Shown here: positions 56,702 to 64,000 of the stretch, piece by piece | Layout of the letters: each line of letters opens with the position of its first letter | How positions within the stretch are numbered: position 1 is the first letter of the stretch | NCBI GenBank assembly: GCA_022560025.1 | Contig: JAFISE010000017.1 | Location: forward strand, 230,924-294,923 | Direction of reading: 5' to 3' | DNA length: 64,000 nucleotides | Source of the DNA: Stagonosporopsis chrysanthemi | Lineage: Eukaryota > Ascomycota > Dothideomycetes > Pleosporales > Didymellaceae | The notes under the pieces: model-generated | Told to the model about the DNA's origin: nothing | What the model saw: the letters and a program-made list of their open reading frames with translations, nothing else | The model's database searches: none | Program-made: the position numbers and the translations under genes

Positions 56702-58055
56702 TCAATCCTCATGTGCTAAGATCCGCTCGAAAGAGTCAGTCACAGGCCGTAGTCTTGAAAAGGCTATCCAGACCAGCATTGAGAGGAGCGATTGCACCAG
56801 AATTGCGTATCGGAAAACTCCAATTCCAAGACCTTCAACTACAGCACCGATGCCGAACGGCAGCAATGCACTACCTACTTGACCAAGTGACGCAACAAAA
56901 GAGACTGCAGCAACGTGCAGCTCTTTCGGCAACAGCTGCGTCAATACTATCACGGCGGATGGGAATAAAGGACCCATCAGGAAGCCGAGAATAACCATGA
57001 GTATGACCGAAACAGCAGCGTTCTGCAAAACGGCAAACAGGGTCTCAATTAATACCGCGATGGCGAAGTACAGCGCGGTTGCTTTGCGTACGCCGATCCT
57101 GTCGGTCAAAGGTCCCAAGACTAGACGCCCAGCAGCCATACCAGCCCAATAGCCGGATGATGAAAGACCTGCGAGGTATGGAGTGGCAGATCGACTGCGA
57201 AGCATGAACGACACAACCCATCCAGAGATTGCTGTCTCAACACCTACGTATGCAAGGAAGTACGCTGCACACCACCAAGTAGCGGGAAATTTAAGAGACT
57301 CTTTGGTGTGTGCTTTGTCTTCGGAGTCTTCAAACTGGTGGGTCTGGCGGTACACCGCTGCTGACTCGTTCCAGAACGCGGCGGAAAGGACCACAGCATC
57401 AACGACTGAGAGAGCACCCTACACCAACTGTCAGCTCACGACTCACTACAACCCCCTCATCGCTTACCAGAACATTGTACCACGCGTACCAAGCATGCCC
57501 ATTCGTCGTCATAAACGTGACCAGGACTGGCGCTGCTGCCGCCCCGGCCGAGTAACTCCCATGTAAAAGTCCAGACATGGTACTCGACTTCTCCATGCTG
57601 CCCGCCCACGCACACCAGCTCCCATCCAGCAACCCTGCGCCCAGACCCTGTACCGCAAAACTGACAAGGAGAAACCCGAAATGCGGATGCAATGAAAGGA
57701 GCACCGCTGCAACAATCTGCAGTACTGGCCCCAGAAGCGCGATCCCGAATTGGCCGAAGTGGTGGTGCACCAACGAGCTCATCTGCGCCGCGAAGATGTA
57801 GCCCACGGGGCCGCCAACGAAGATGAGAGACACGTGCAGGTCGGAGAGATGGTAGTGTGTTGAGATGAGAGGGAGCAGGACGCCGATGGAGGAATTGAAG
57901 AGGCCCAGCGTGGCGAAGGAGTACATGGCTGCCGCGATCTTGAGTGCAAAACAGCGTGACACATTTTGCAAGTTGGATTGGGACGTAGTGGGGGGTGCGT
58001 GAAGGGGCGCGTCGCCGCCTAGTAGAGGCGCACCTTCGTGGGAGTGTAGTGACAT
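56702..58055 (-). CDS. MFS transporter
   Basis: Membrane transporter of the major facilitator superfamily, similar in layout to yeast Bsc6-like sugar/drug porters. Exons 58055-57468 and 57418-56702 with a 49-nt intron (GTAAGC/TAG); 434 aa. The start at MSLHSHEGAPLLGG was chosen because residues upstream are not family-like. Helices are clear, for example AAAMYSFATLGLFNSSIGVLL and LLVSFAVQGLGAGLLDG. The cytoplasmic loop 8-9 has GRLVLGPLTDRIGVRK, the A-like motif of the second half. A hydrophilic central loop (residues about 205-240) separates the two six-helix halves. Substrate unknown. It is the only intact gene inside the relic zone. Confidence 0.88.
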
Positions 58056-58445
58056 CTGTCTTGTGTGTATAGAGAGCCCAATGCGAAACGACAAAGAGAC
58101 AGAGGGTGAAAACGACAAAAAAAAGCTAAAGTGACGTTAGCGTCTTCATATAAGGGATAATGAGATGAACGAAGATGGAAGTCAATGGTGGCGTTCGCAA
58201 GAAGTCGCTACATGTAGATACTGTAGCCGAGGCTGTTTCCATGGGTGACGATTAGCACCCTCCAGATCATCCTCGTAGTCTCTTAGCAGATATGTCTTAT
58301 GACTAGCTGATGCAGTGTGAGTTTTCAAAATCATCTTTCTTCTAGCTATCACACCAAAACGAACAAAGACCTATGTCGTGCAACATGGACGACACATCGT
58401 ATACAGCACTTGTGACATCATCCTTGTCGGCGGGCCCGTTGACCG
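58056..58445. other. Intergenic, 390 nt
   Basis: Upstream of the MFS transporter and downstream of the MFS relic. Nothing else was recognised. Confidence 0.4.
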
Positions 58446-58800
58446 TTACAACAGGAACAGAGTTTGCCTGCCACCAGTCTCTTCTTCCTGCTTCAACAAC
58501 TTCTTGTTCGCCCGCTTCAGCGAAACCTTCATAAACATGCAGGTGAAGATGCCGAGCGTCGAGAATGCCATCATCAGTAGCATGGCTGGAACGTAACGAG
58601 GGGCATCCTGCGGGGAAAGTAGGGCGAGTAGATGTTCCCCATCTGGCTCACAATGTTGACGATAGCCGTGGCGCAAGCTCTCTTTGCAGCGGTCTGATTA
58701 AAAGATGACGCTACCCATGTGTAGACGATGGCATTTGAGCTGAAGCAGCTACCAATGTAGAGGAAAGATGCGCGCTGTCCCTCCCGCCAAGATGACCTTC
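58446..58800 (-). pseudogene. 3' fragment of an MFS transporter (allantoate permease-like)
   Basis: On the minus strand, SCFSSNAIVYTWVASSFNQTA and AIVNIVSQMGNIYSPYF can be read in one frame; QDAPRYVPAMLLMMAFSTLGIFTCMFM and the cytoplasmic tail follow in another. A shift of frame falls in the C-rich stretch between SPYF and QDAPRY. These are the last three helices of the anion:cation symporter (Dal5-like) family. The first nine helices are missing, and the fragment starts where the aconitase-like relic begins on the other strand. Confidence 0.7.
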
Positions 58801-58884
58801 ACGTCTGTCTGTACAGCTAGAGCTAAACGCTCACGATACATGCAATGCCTCAGAATATGCTCTACACGCAGCCTCGTGACGTTT

Positions 58885-60256
58885 GTACCTCGCGTTCCCG
58901 TAAGCCCTCTCGACCCAGACAGCCCTTGGAACTACGGTTGTCAGATTTCGCAATTGGAAACTATCAAGTATGGATCACAGCGGCCATTGAGTTTGACAGA
59001 GAAGATATTACACAGCCATCTTTACGTCAGTCCGGGCCATGGATGGGATCTCGAAGAAGTCAGGCGTGGAGAAACGCTTTTGCACCTGCGGCCTGACTAT
59101 GTGGCATATCATGACGCTACTGCTACAATGATGCTTCTTCAATTCATCGGTGCAGGGCCACCAAAAGTGCAAATACCGACTACTGTGCACAGAAATCATC
59201 TAGTCGTGTCCAGAGATGGCGCGGAGGAGGACCTGAAGAGATGCAGGACCGAACTCCAAGAAGTGTATGCTTTCTGAGCAGTGCAGCTGAGAAGTATGGC
59301 ATCGGCTGGTGGAAAGCAGGTCGTTACTACCAAACATCTCCCACACGAACTTTTTCGAGAACTATGCGTTTCCTGGTGGTCTGATAGTCGGGACTGATCC
59401 TCACACGCCAAACGCTGGAGGTATGGGGACGCGGAAATTGGTGTTGGTGGGTCTGATGCTGTGGACGCAATGGCTGGCATGCCTTGGGAGCTGATGTGAG
59501 TGAGAACGCAAGGGTGTTGAATGTCTCAATGACCATCGCAGGTCCTCGAAAGTTGTTGGAGTGGAATTGACTGGCAAGCTGAACAGCTGGGCGTCCACCA
59601 AAGATATCTGCAAGCTGACAGGTATCGTCACTATCTCTGGTGGCAAAGAGAAGGCCATCGAGTTCTTTGGTCCAGGCTGCGCCAGTCTCGGTGCGACTGC
59701 CATGGCCACAGCCTGCAACAAGTCTGCTGAGATCGGTTCGACTTCTTGCATATTTCCATACTCTAATTCGATGGGGCGGTACCTATCCGCTACCAAGCGC
59801 GATGATATTGCGCAGGAAGCAAAGAGGTACAGAGACGTTATCGTCATGGCCGATGAAGGATCTGAACATCACTACGAGGATATCATCGAAATTGACCTCG
59901 ACACTCTCGAACCGCATGTCAACAGAGCCTTTCGTCCCAATCTCTCACATCCGCTGTCCCAGCTGAAGGCAGCTGTTCACAATAGCGATTGGCCTGTCAA
60001 TGTCAGCCACGCCATGGTGGGAAGCTGCACCAACAGCTCTTACGAGGACCTGTACAAGACCTCACAACTGGCTAGCCGAGCCGAAGCAGCCGGCCTGCCA
60101 CGAGTCAAGACCCCTTTCATAGTGTCGCTAGGGAGCGAGGACACTCGGGCTACAGCTGAAGCAATGCCCGTCCTGATCAAGGTCGCCGGGAAATGCACAA
60201 CCGACCGCGTCTCCCCCGCTGGCCCATGGTACAAATACAGAGGCGACGGGAAGTGA
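58885..60256 (+). pseudogene. Decayed aconitase-like gene (aconitase 2 paralogue type)
   Basis: Reads as an aconitase (citrate/homocitrate lineage) but is broken. Intact-looking pieces: VPVSPLDPDSPWNYG, HLYVSPGHGWDLEEVRRGET and YHDATATMMLLQFIGAG. A frameshift follows EVYAF (stop at 59276). AAEKYGIGWWKAG, FFENYAFPGGLIVGTD and GSDAVDAMAGMPWELM lie in three different frames. An intron at about 59498-59542 is still bounded by GTGAGT/CAG. A long clean stretch begins at KVVGVELTGKLNSW and includes VGSCTNSSYEDL (first cluster Cys). After about 60163 the sequence jumps from the SLGSEDTRATAEA region to MPVLIKVAGKCTTDRVSPAGPW, losing roughly 200 residues and the CGPC cluster cysteines, then ends; the swivel domain is absent. 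Confidence 0.85.
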
Positions 60257-60527
60257 AGGAGAGGGATGGAATGGGGTCTGTACCGTGTTGCATTTAGTGT
60301 TTGCCATCTATCTCACGTTTGTTCGACTCGAAACGATGCAAAACTCCGCCCAGCCGTGAACCCCGCAAGTGCTTTTGGCATGGCGAGGTCAAGGGAGCGT
60401 GCATGTCATGCTTGTCAACTTGCACACAATCGTAGCCTAGGTGCAGCATCCGCTCTAGTCAGTATTGGTATCCAACACTGCACATGATTCACAGCGTATT
60501 ATTTCGCAGCGCACTTTTGTGAGCAAG

Positions 60528-61685
60528 TCACCCCTCGACCTCCCAGACCAGCGTCTCGCGACTCGCAAACTGCATGAGTGACCACGCCCTGCCCCCTCCA
60601 AACGCCTGCGCGCTCATCGAAAACCACTTCTCTGCATCCCCCTCCTGCGCGCCCTCCATACTGACATCTCCATCTCCCGCCGTGTCGTCGCCTTTTCTCC
60701 GCTTCGGCTCGCGCTTGCCCTTGAAGCCCGCCTTCCACACCTCGAGAAACAGATCCGTTACTAGCTCGGGCGTGATGAACCCGCGCCACCGCACGCGAGC
60801 CAGTTTCTGGGTCTCGGACCCGTGCCCGAAGTCAGGGACGTCGTACCGGCACAGATGGCTGTCCAGCGCGTCGCCGTCGCGCACCCGTGCCGAATCCAGA
60901 CTGAGCAGATCCAGCCACTCCAGCAGAGCAAGCGCGTCGTCTGGATCGTACAGCGCCGACAGCCCGTTGCCCTGCACGTCCAGCTTCGGCACCGCCACGC
61001 CCGCCAACATCCGCACCTCTGGCTCCAGCGCAAAAACCCTCGGCGCATGCGCACACAACACCTCCCTCCCATCCGCCACGCTCTCGGCAAACGACGGACT
61101 CGCGCTGTAAAACAACCACGCGCAACTCTCGCCCAGCACCTCCCGCGCCGCCCACCGCAGCCGCTCAAACCCTTTCTTCCCCTTGCGCATACTCGGCGCG
61201 CAGAGGTCATACTCAACCACCCAGCGACTGCGCTTGTGTTTCGCGCCGCCGTCCTCGACGGGGACGCCGACCAGCCCCGCGCGCTCGTACAGCGGCCGCG
61301 CCATCTCGATGCGCAGCACGCCGCGCTGCAGCTGCATGCGGGTGTCGACGCGCGGCCGCCCCGCGCTGAGCAGCGTCGCGCTGCCGGTGCGCACGTATGC
61401 GTCCAGGAACGGCTCGGCGAGGATGTCGCTCAGCTTCAGCCAGGCGCGGGCGTACACGCGCGGGGGGCGCGCCATTGTTGATGAGGAGAGGTGCGTGTGT
61501 ACGAGGCTCCATAGCTCGGCGGGCAGCACGAGGTCGAGCGTGTGGATGTGCGGGGCGGCGTGGAAGGCGCTGAGGGGTTTTTTCTTGCACGGCGGGTTGC
61601 GCGCGTCCATGTAGGTGGGGAGTTGGCTGTGCGAGAAGAAGGTTTTGGTGTCGCTGGACGGCGGGGGTTTGTGGATGTCGAGCAT
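60528..61685 (-). CDS. Ribonuclease P 40-kDa subunit-like protein (RPP40)
   Basis: Probable nuclear RNase P/MRP protein involved in pre-tRNA 5' processing. Intronless, 385 aa. The start is MLDIHKPPPSS at 61685; the in-frame ATG 68 codons upstream adds only Pro/Ser-rich sequence. Family-like elements: FSHSQLPTYMDARNPP, KKPLSAFHAAPHIHTLDLVLP, then a mid-region with ALYDPDDALALLEWLDLLSLDS. The C-terminal part has LARVRWRGFITPELVTDLFLEVW and KWFSMSAQAFGGGRAWSLMQF, which resemble the RPP40 end (WRG…W…FG). Identification is by motif recall and is moderate. Confidence 0.6.
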   Translation of the reverse strand: MLDIHKPPPSSDTKTFFSHSQLPTYMDARNPPCKKKPLSAFHAAPHIHTLDLVLPAELWSLVHTHLSSSTMARPPRVYARAWLKLSDILAEPFLDAYVRTGSATLLSAGRPRVDTRMQLQRGVLRIEMARPLYERAGLVGVPVEDGGAKHKRSRWVVEYDLCAPSMRKGKKGFERLRWAAREVLGESCAWLFYSASPSFAESVADGREVLCAHAPRVFALEPEVRMLAGVAVPKLDVQGNGLSALYDPDDALALLEWLDLLSLDSARVRDGDALDSHLCRYDVPDFGHGSETQKLARVRWRGFITPELVTDLFLEVWKAGFKGKREPKRRKGDDTAGDGDVSMEGAQEGDAEKWFSMSAQAFGGGRAWSLMQFASRETLVWEVEG

Positions 61686-62259
61686 AGCGTGTTGGGAAGG
61701 GAGGGGGGGGGGCTCGAAATTGTGTGGGCGGAGCTCGGATTGTGTGGGCCGGGGGCTGAGCTCGGATTTGTGTGCGAGGGAACTTGGAGCGTTCGCTCTT
61801 TGCTGGGATAAAGTTGGAGGGCGCGGCGCGGACCGCGTGGGTGGGGCGTTCGCGTGCGCGCCATGCATGGTCAGCCCTACGGACGTCACCTGCTGGCGGC
61901 ATGCGAGCTAATCTTCCCACGCTGTTTCGTGCAAGCTAATCTTCCCACGTTGTTTCGTGCAAGCAAATGGAACGGCATGAAAAATCAGTAGTCTATGAAA
62001 AGTCGAGGTACTAACAAACGGGTTCCGCATCCCCTGGTATCTATCAATCAAGCAATCAATCGAATCTCCATGCCATGCCATGCCCAACTCCGCTTCCTCG
62101 CCGTCGCCAGTGCAGACTCGGTGCTTGATGCCTGGAGTGCTAGTGTTGAAGTAGTCTGTGCCCACCAATGCCTCGCCGCGGGGTTGAAGTTGAAATAGAA
62201 AACGCCATGCAGAAAATGCCTCACAACGCCTGTCAAGCCATGGTTCCGTCGCCCGCCGC
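61686..62259. other. Intergenic, 574 nt, with a tandem repeat
   Basis: 5' flank of the RPP40-like gene and 3' flank of the sirtuin gene. It includes a G run near 61706-61714 and a two-copy 28-bp tandem repeat (listed separately). Confidence 0.4.
61906..61961. repeat. 28-bp direct repeat, two copies
   Basis: Two adjacent copies of AGCTAATCTTCCCACG…TTTCGTGCA differ at one base (C or T); a third copy begins (AGC) and breaks off. Confidence 0.85.
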
Positions 62260-63993
62260 TCACTGCGCCGCGACCTGGCCGGCGGTCTTGGCCTCGACCT
62301 TGCCGTTCTCGACTTGCTTCCCCTCGCTCTCGCCCTGATGCGTTCTCTCGACGTCGACGACCTCAGTCTTAACCTCAGCCGTCTCTGTCCCCTCGCGCCT
62401 CGCGGCCTCCATCTTCAGCTGGCCCTGCGGCTCGACCACGGGCTTGGCGTTCCGCAGCTTGACGCTGTACTCATGCTCCTCCTCGTCCAGCAAGACGACA
62501 TCCACCGTCTGGTCCGCGGGCAGCATGTCGTGCTTCAGCTGCCAGCCGGCGCGGCGAGCCAGCTCGGCGACGATGACGTCGCAGTCGCCGAGGAGCTGGA
62601 TGTCGAAATTGATGTGGTGGATGGGCTGTGCAAGAACAATCAGTAGGGCGGGGAAAAGGGAAAGCGGGGGTGTGGAGTGAAGACTTACGTCGCGCGAGAT
62701 GAAGATCTGCGGCACGTCGCGCGGCAGGAAGTTTGGAATCTCGGAGACGGGCGCAACCTTCATGCTCGTGCCCATGACGATGACGAGATCGACCTTGTCC
62801 TTGTCGACGTCCTTGAGACGGTCGAAGAAGTCGTTGGGCAGGGCTTCGCCGAAGAAGGTGATGTCTGGCTTCATGATGCCGGGCTGGGGGATGTCGAAAG
62901 CGCCGTCGGACTCGGAGTCGTCGTCGCTGGAGCGCTTCTTGCGGGCGGGCTGGCCGTTGGAGGTGCGCTTGCGCTTGAGACCGGGCTTCTGGGTGGCAAT
63001 GTCCTGCAGACAGCGCTTGCACTCTGCGGGCTTCATGGCGCGCACCGAGTCGAAGATGGCGGCGCCGGGGACGTTGTACTTGCACTTCCGGCAGGTGGCA
63101 GTGGCCCACGAGCCATGGCACTGAATCAGCTTGTCCTTGCGGATGCCGGCGTTGGCCTCGACGTTGTCGATGTTCTGGGTGTAGTTTGTGAGCAGCTTGT
63201 CCTTGTCCTGCAGCAGCTTGATGAACTCGTGGGTCGGGGTCCACTTCTTGAGGTCGGGGACAATGTCGCCGGCCAGCTGGTAGAAGATGCGCGGGTCGTC
63301 GTCGAAGTTGTGGATGTCAAAGACCTGCTCGGGCTCGTCGTAGCCCATGGAGCGCAGGCGCGAGTAGAAGCCCGTGTTCTTGGAGCGGAAGTCGGGGATG
63401 CCGAGGCTGGTGGAGATGCCGGCGCCGGTGATGACCATGACATGGCGGCGGTCGCGCAGCAGGGCGGCGGCGTCGTCGATGGAGCGGTAGCGGTCGAGGC
63501 GCGGGCGCTTGTTGAGCTCGCGGTTGATGGCCAGGCCCAGCAGCTGGTAGAAGTTGTCGTCGGGGGCGTCGTCGAGGAAGCGCGGGATGCGGACGTTGAA
63601 GGCGGTGCACAGCCTGCGGGCCGTCATCTTCTCCGAGGTGATGTTCTCCATGACGAACTGGCTGGCGCCGACGGCGTGCAGGCGCTGGCGCAGCCGGCGG
63701 GCCTCGTCGGGGGCGCAGGCATCGTCGTTGGCGGCGTAGTCGAAGGCGGCGACGTCGTCGAGGATCTCCTCGAACAGCGAGGCCGTCTCCCACACGGCGC
63801 CGTCGTCGTCGTCGTCGTCGCGGTCGCGGGCGTCGTCGTGGTCGCCGTGGTCGCCGTGGTTGCTGTGGTCCCTGTCGGCCGCGGCGCGTGTCGGGGCCTG
63901 CGCGGTGGGGGCGGCCATGGTGTCTGCTCGGCTCAGCGCAGGCGGGCGTGCAAGACGACGCATCGACGCATCGACGCTGGCGCTGGCCGCCAT
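62260..63993 (-). CDS. SIR2-family NAD-dependent protein deacetylase (class I)
   Basis: Sirtuin that deacetylates histones or other proteins using NAD; likely nuclear. Exons 63993-62689 and 62625-62260 with a 63-nt intron (GTAAGT/CAG); 556 aa from the ATG at 63993. Further upstream sequence lies outside the window, and an in-frame ATG at 63918 is an alternative start. An acidic Asp/His-rich N terminus precedes the DUF592-like segment FVMENITSEKMTARRLCTAF. Core motifs: GAGISTSLGIPDFRS (about 190-204), TQNIDN, the catalytic His 293 in QCHGSW, zinc Cys pairs at 301/304 and 325/328, and MGTSMKVAPV. The insert between the zinc site and FFGEALP is basic (RKKRSSDDDSESD), nuclear-localisation-like. 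The arrangement fits HST1/SIR2 rather than HST2. The C-terminal tail is charged and low complexity. Confidence 0.92.
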   Translation of the reverse strand: MAASASVDASMRRLARPPALSRADTMAAPTAQAPTRAAADRDHSNHGDHGDHDDARDRDDDDDDGAVWETASLFEEILDDVAAFDYAANDDACAPDEARRLRQRLHAVGASQFVMENITSEKMTARRLCTAFNVRIPRFLDDAPDDNFYQLLGLAINRELNKRPRLDRYRSIDDAAALLRDRRHVMVITGAGISTSLGIPDFRSKNTGFYSRLRSMGYDEPEQVFDIHNFDDDPRIFYQLAGDIVPDLKKWTPTHEFIKLLQDKDKLLTNYTQNIDNVEANAGIRKDKLIQCHGSWATATCRKCKYNVPGAAIFDSVRAMKPAECKRCLQDIATQKPGLKRKRTSNGQPARKKRSSDDDSESDGAFDIPQPGIMKPDITFFGEALPNDFFDRLKDVDKDKVDLVIVMGTSMKVAPVSEIPNFLPRDVPQIFISRDVSLHSTPPLSLFPALLIVLAQPIHHINFDIQLLGDCDVIVAELARRAGWQLKHDMLPADQTVDVVLLDEEEHEYSVKLRNAKPVVEPQGQLKMEAARREGTETAEVKTEVVDVERTHQGESEGKQVENGKVEAKTAGQVAAQ

Positions 63994-64000
63994 GGGCACT

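Noticed and set aside
62471..63793. Several long frames overlapping the SIR2 gene in other frames
   Set aside because: Arg/Pro/His-rich shadows of the GC-rich sirtuin coding sequence.

Overview
This 64 kb window is nuclear DNA of a filamentous ascomycete, most likely a Dothideomycete of the Pleosporales type. Support: short spliceosomal introns (mostly 45-65 nt, GTRNGT donors, CTRAY branch sites), closely packed genes on both strands, and characteristic families (GH28 exo-polygalacturonase, DUF6594, 2EXR-like, Zn2Cys6 regulator, P450s). Exon structures were built by hand and checked for phase. All recognised complete genes close in frame, except those flagged as broken. Family names rest on recall of family motifs, with no database search.

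Layout. 0-3 kb: 3' part of a GDE1-type glycerophosphodiesterase. 3.2-4.8 kb: a P450 with an in-frame stop before the I-helix. 5.3-9.7 kb: a 2EXR-like protein and a membrane-anchored kelch protein. 11.3-14.3 kb: a domesticated reverse-transcriptase-like (rvt) gene. 15.1-16.6 kb: secreted exo-polygalacturonase. 16.7-24.5 kb: divergent kynureninase and indoleamine 2,3-dioxygenase genes, followed by a Zn2Cys6 regulator and a second P450. 25-28.4 kb: RNA-processing trio SYF2, ESF2, CWC25. 28.6-33.4 kb: two retropepsin-like proteins, a DUF6594 membrane protein and a GNAT-like protein. 33.6-37.2 kb: TDT-family transporter and an aquaglyceroporin with a long N-terminal extension. 38.4-44.4 kb: VPS26, gluconokinase, sphingoid base kinase. 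44.7-45.1 kb: a 177-nt almost pure C tract, then the initiator tRNA-Met. 45.4-55.5 kb: histidine acid phosphatase, SEC26, MAGO, GID4/VID24, TRM8. 55.6-60.3 kb: a relic zone (FAD-oxidoreductase, MFS and aconitase-like pseudogenes) around an intact MFS gene. 60.5-64 kb: an RPP40-like RNase P subunit and a SIR2-family deacetylase.

Most genes are housekeeping: RNA processing, coatomer, retromer, gluconeogenic enzyme turnover. The accessory parts of most interest are the tryptophan-to-kynurenine enzyme pair with its neighbouring regulator and P450, the rvt gene, the broken P450 and the decaying 55.6-60.3 kb interval.
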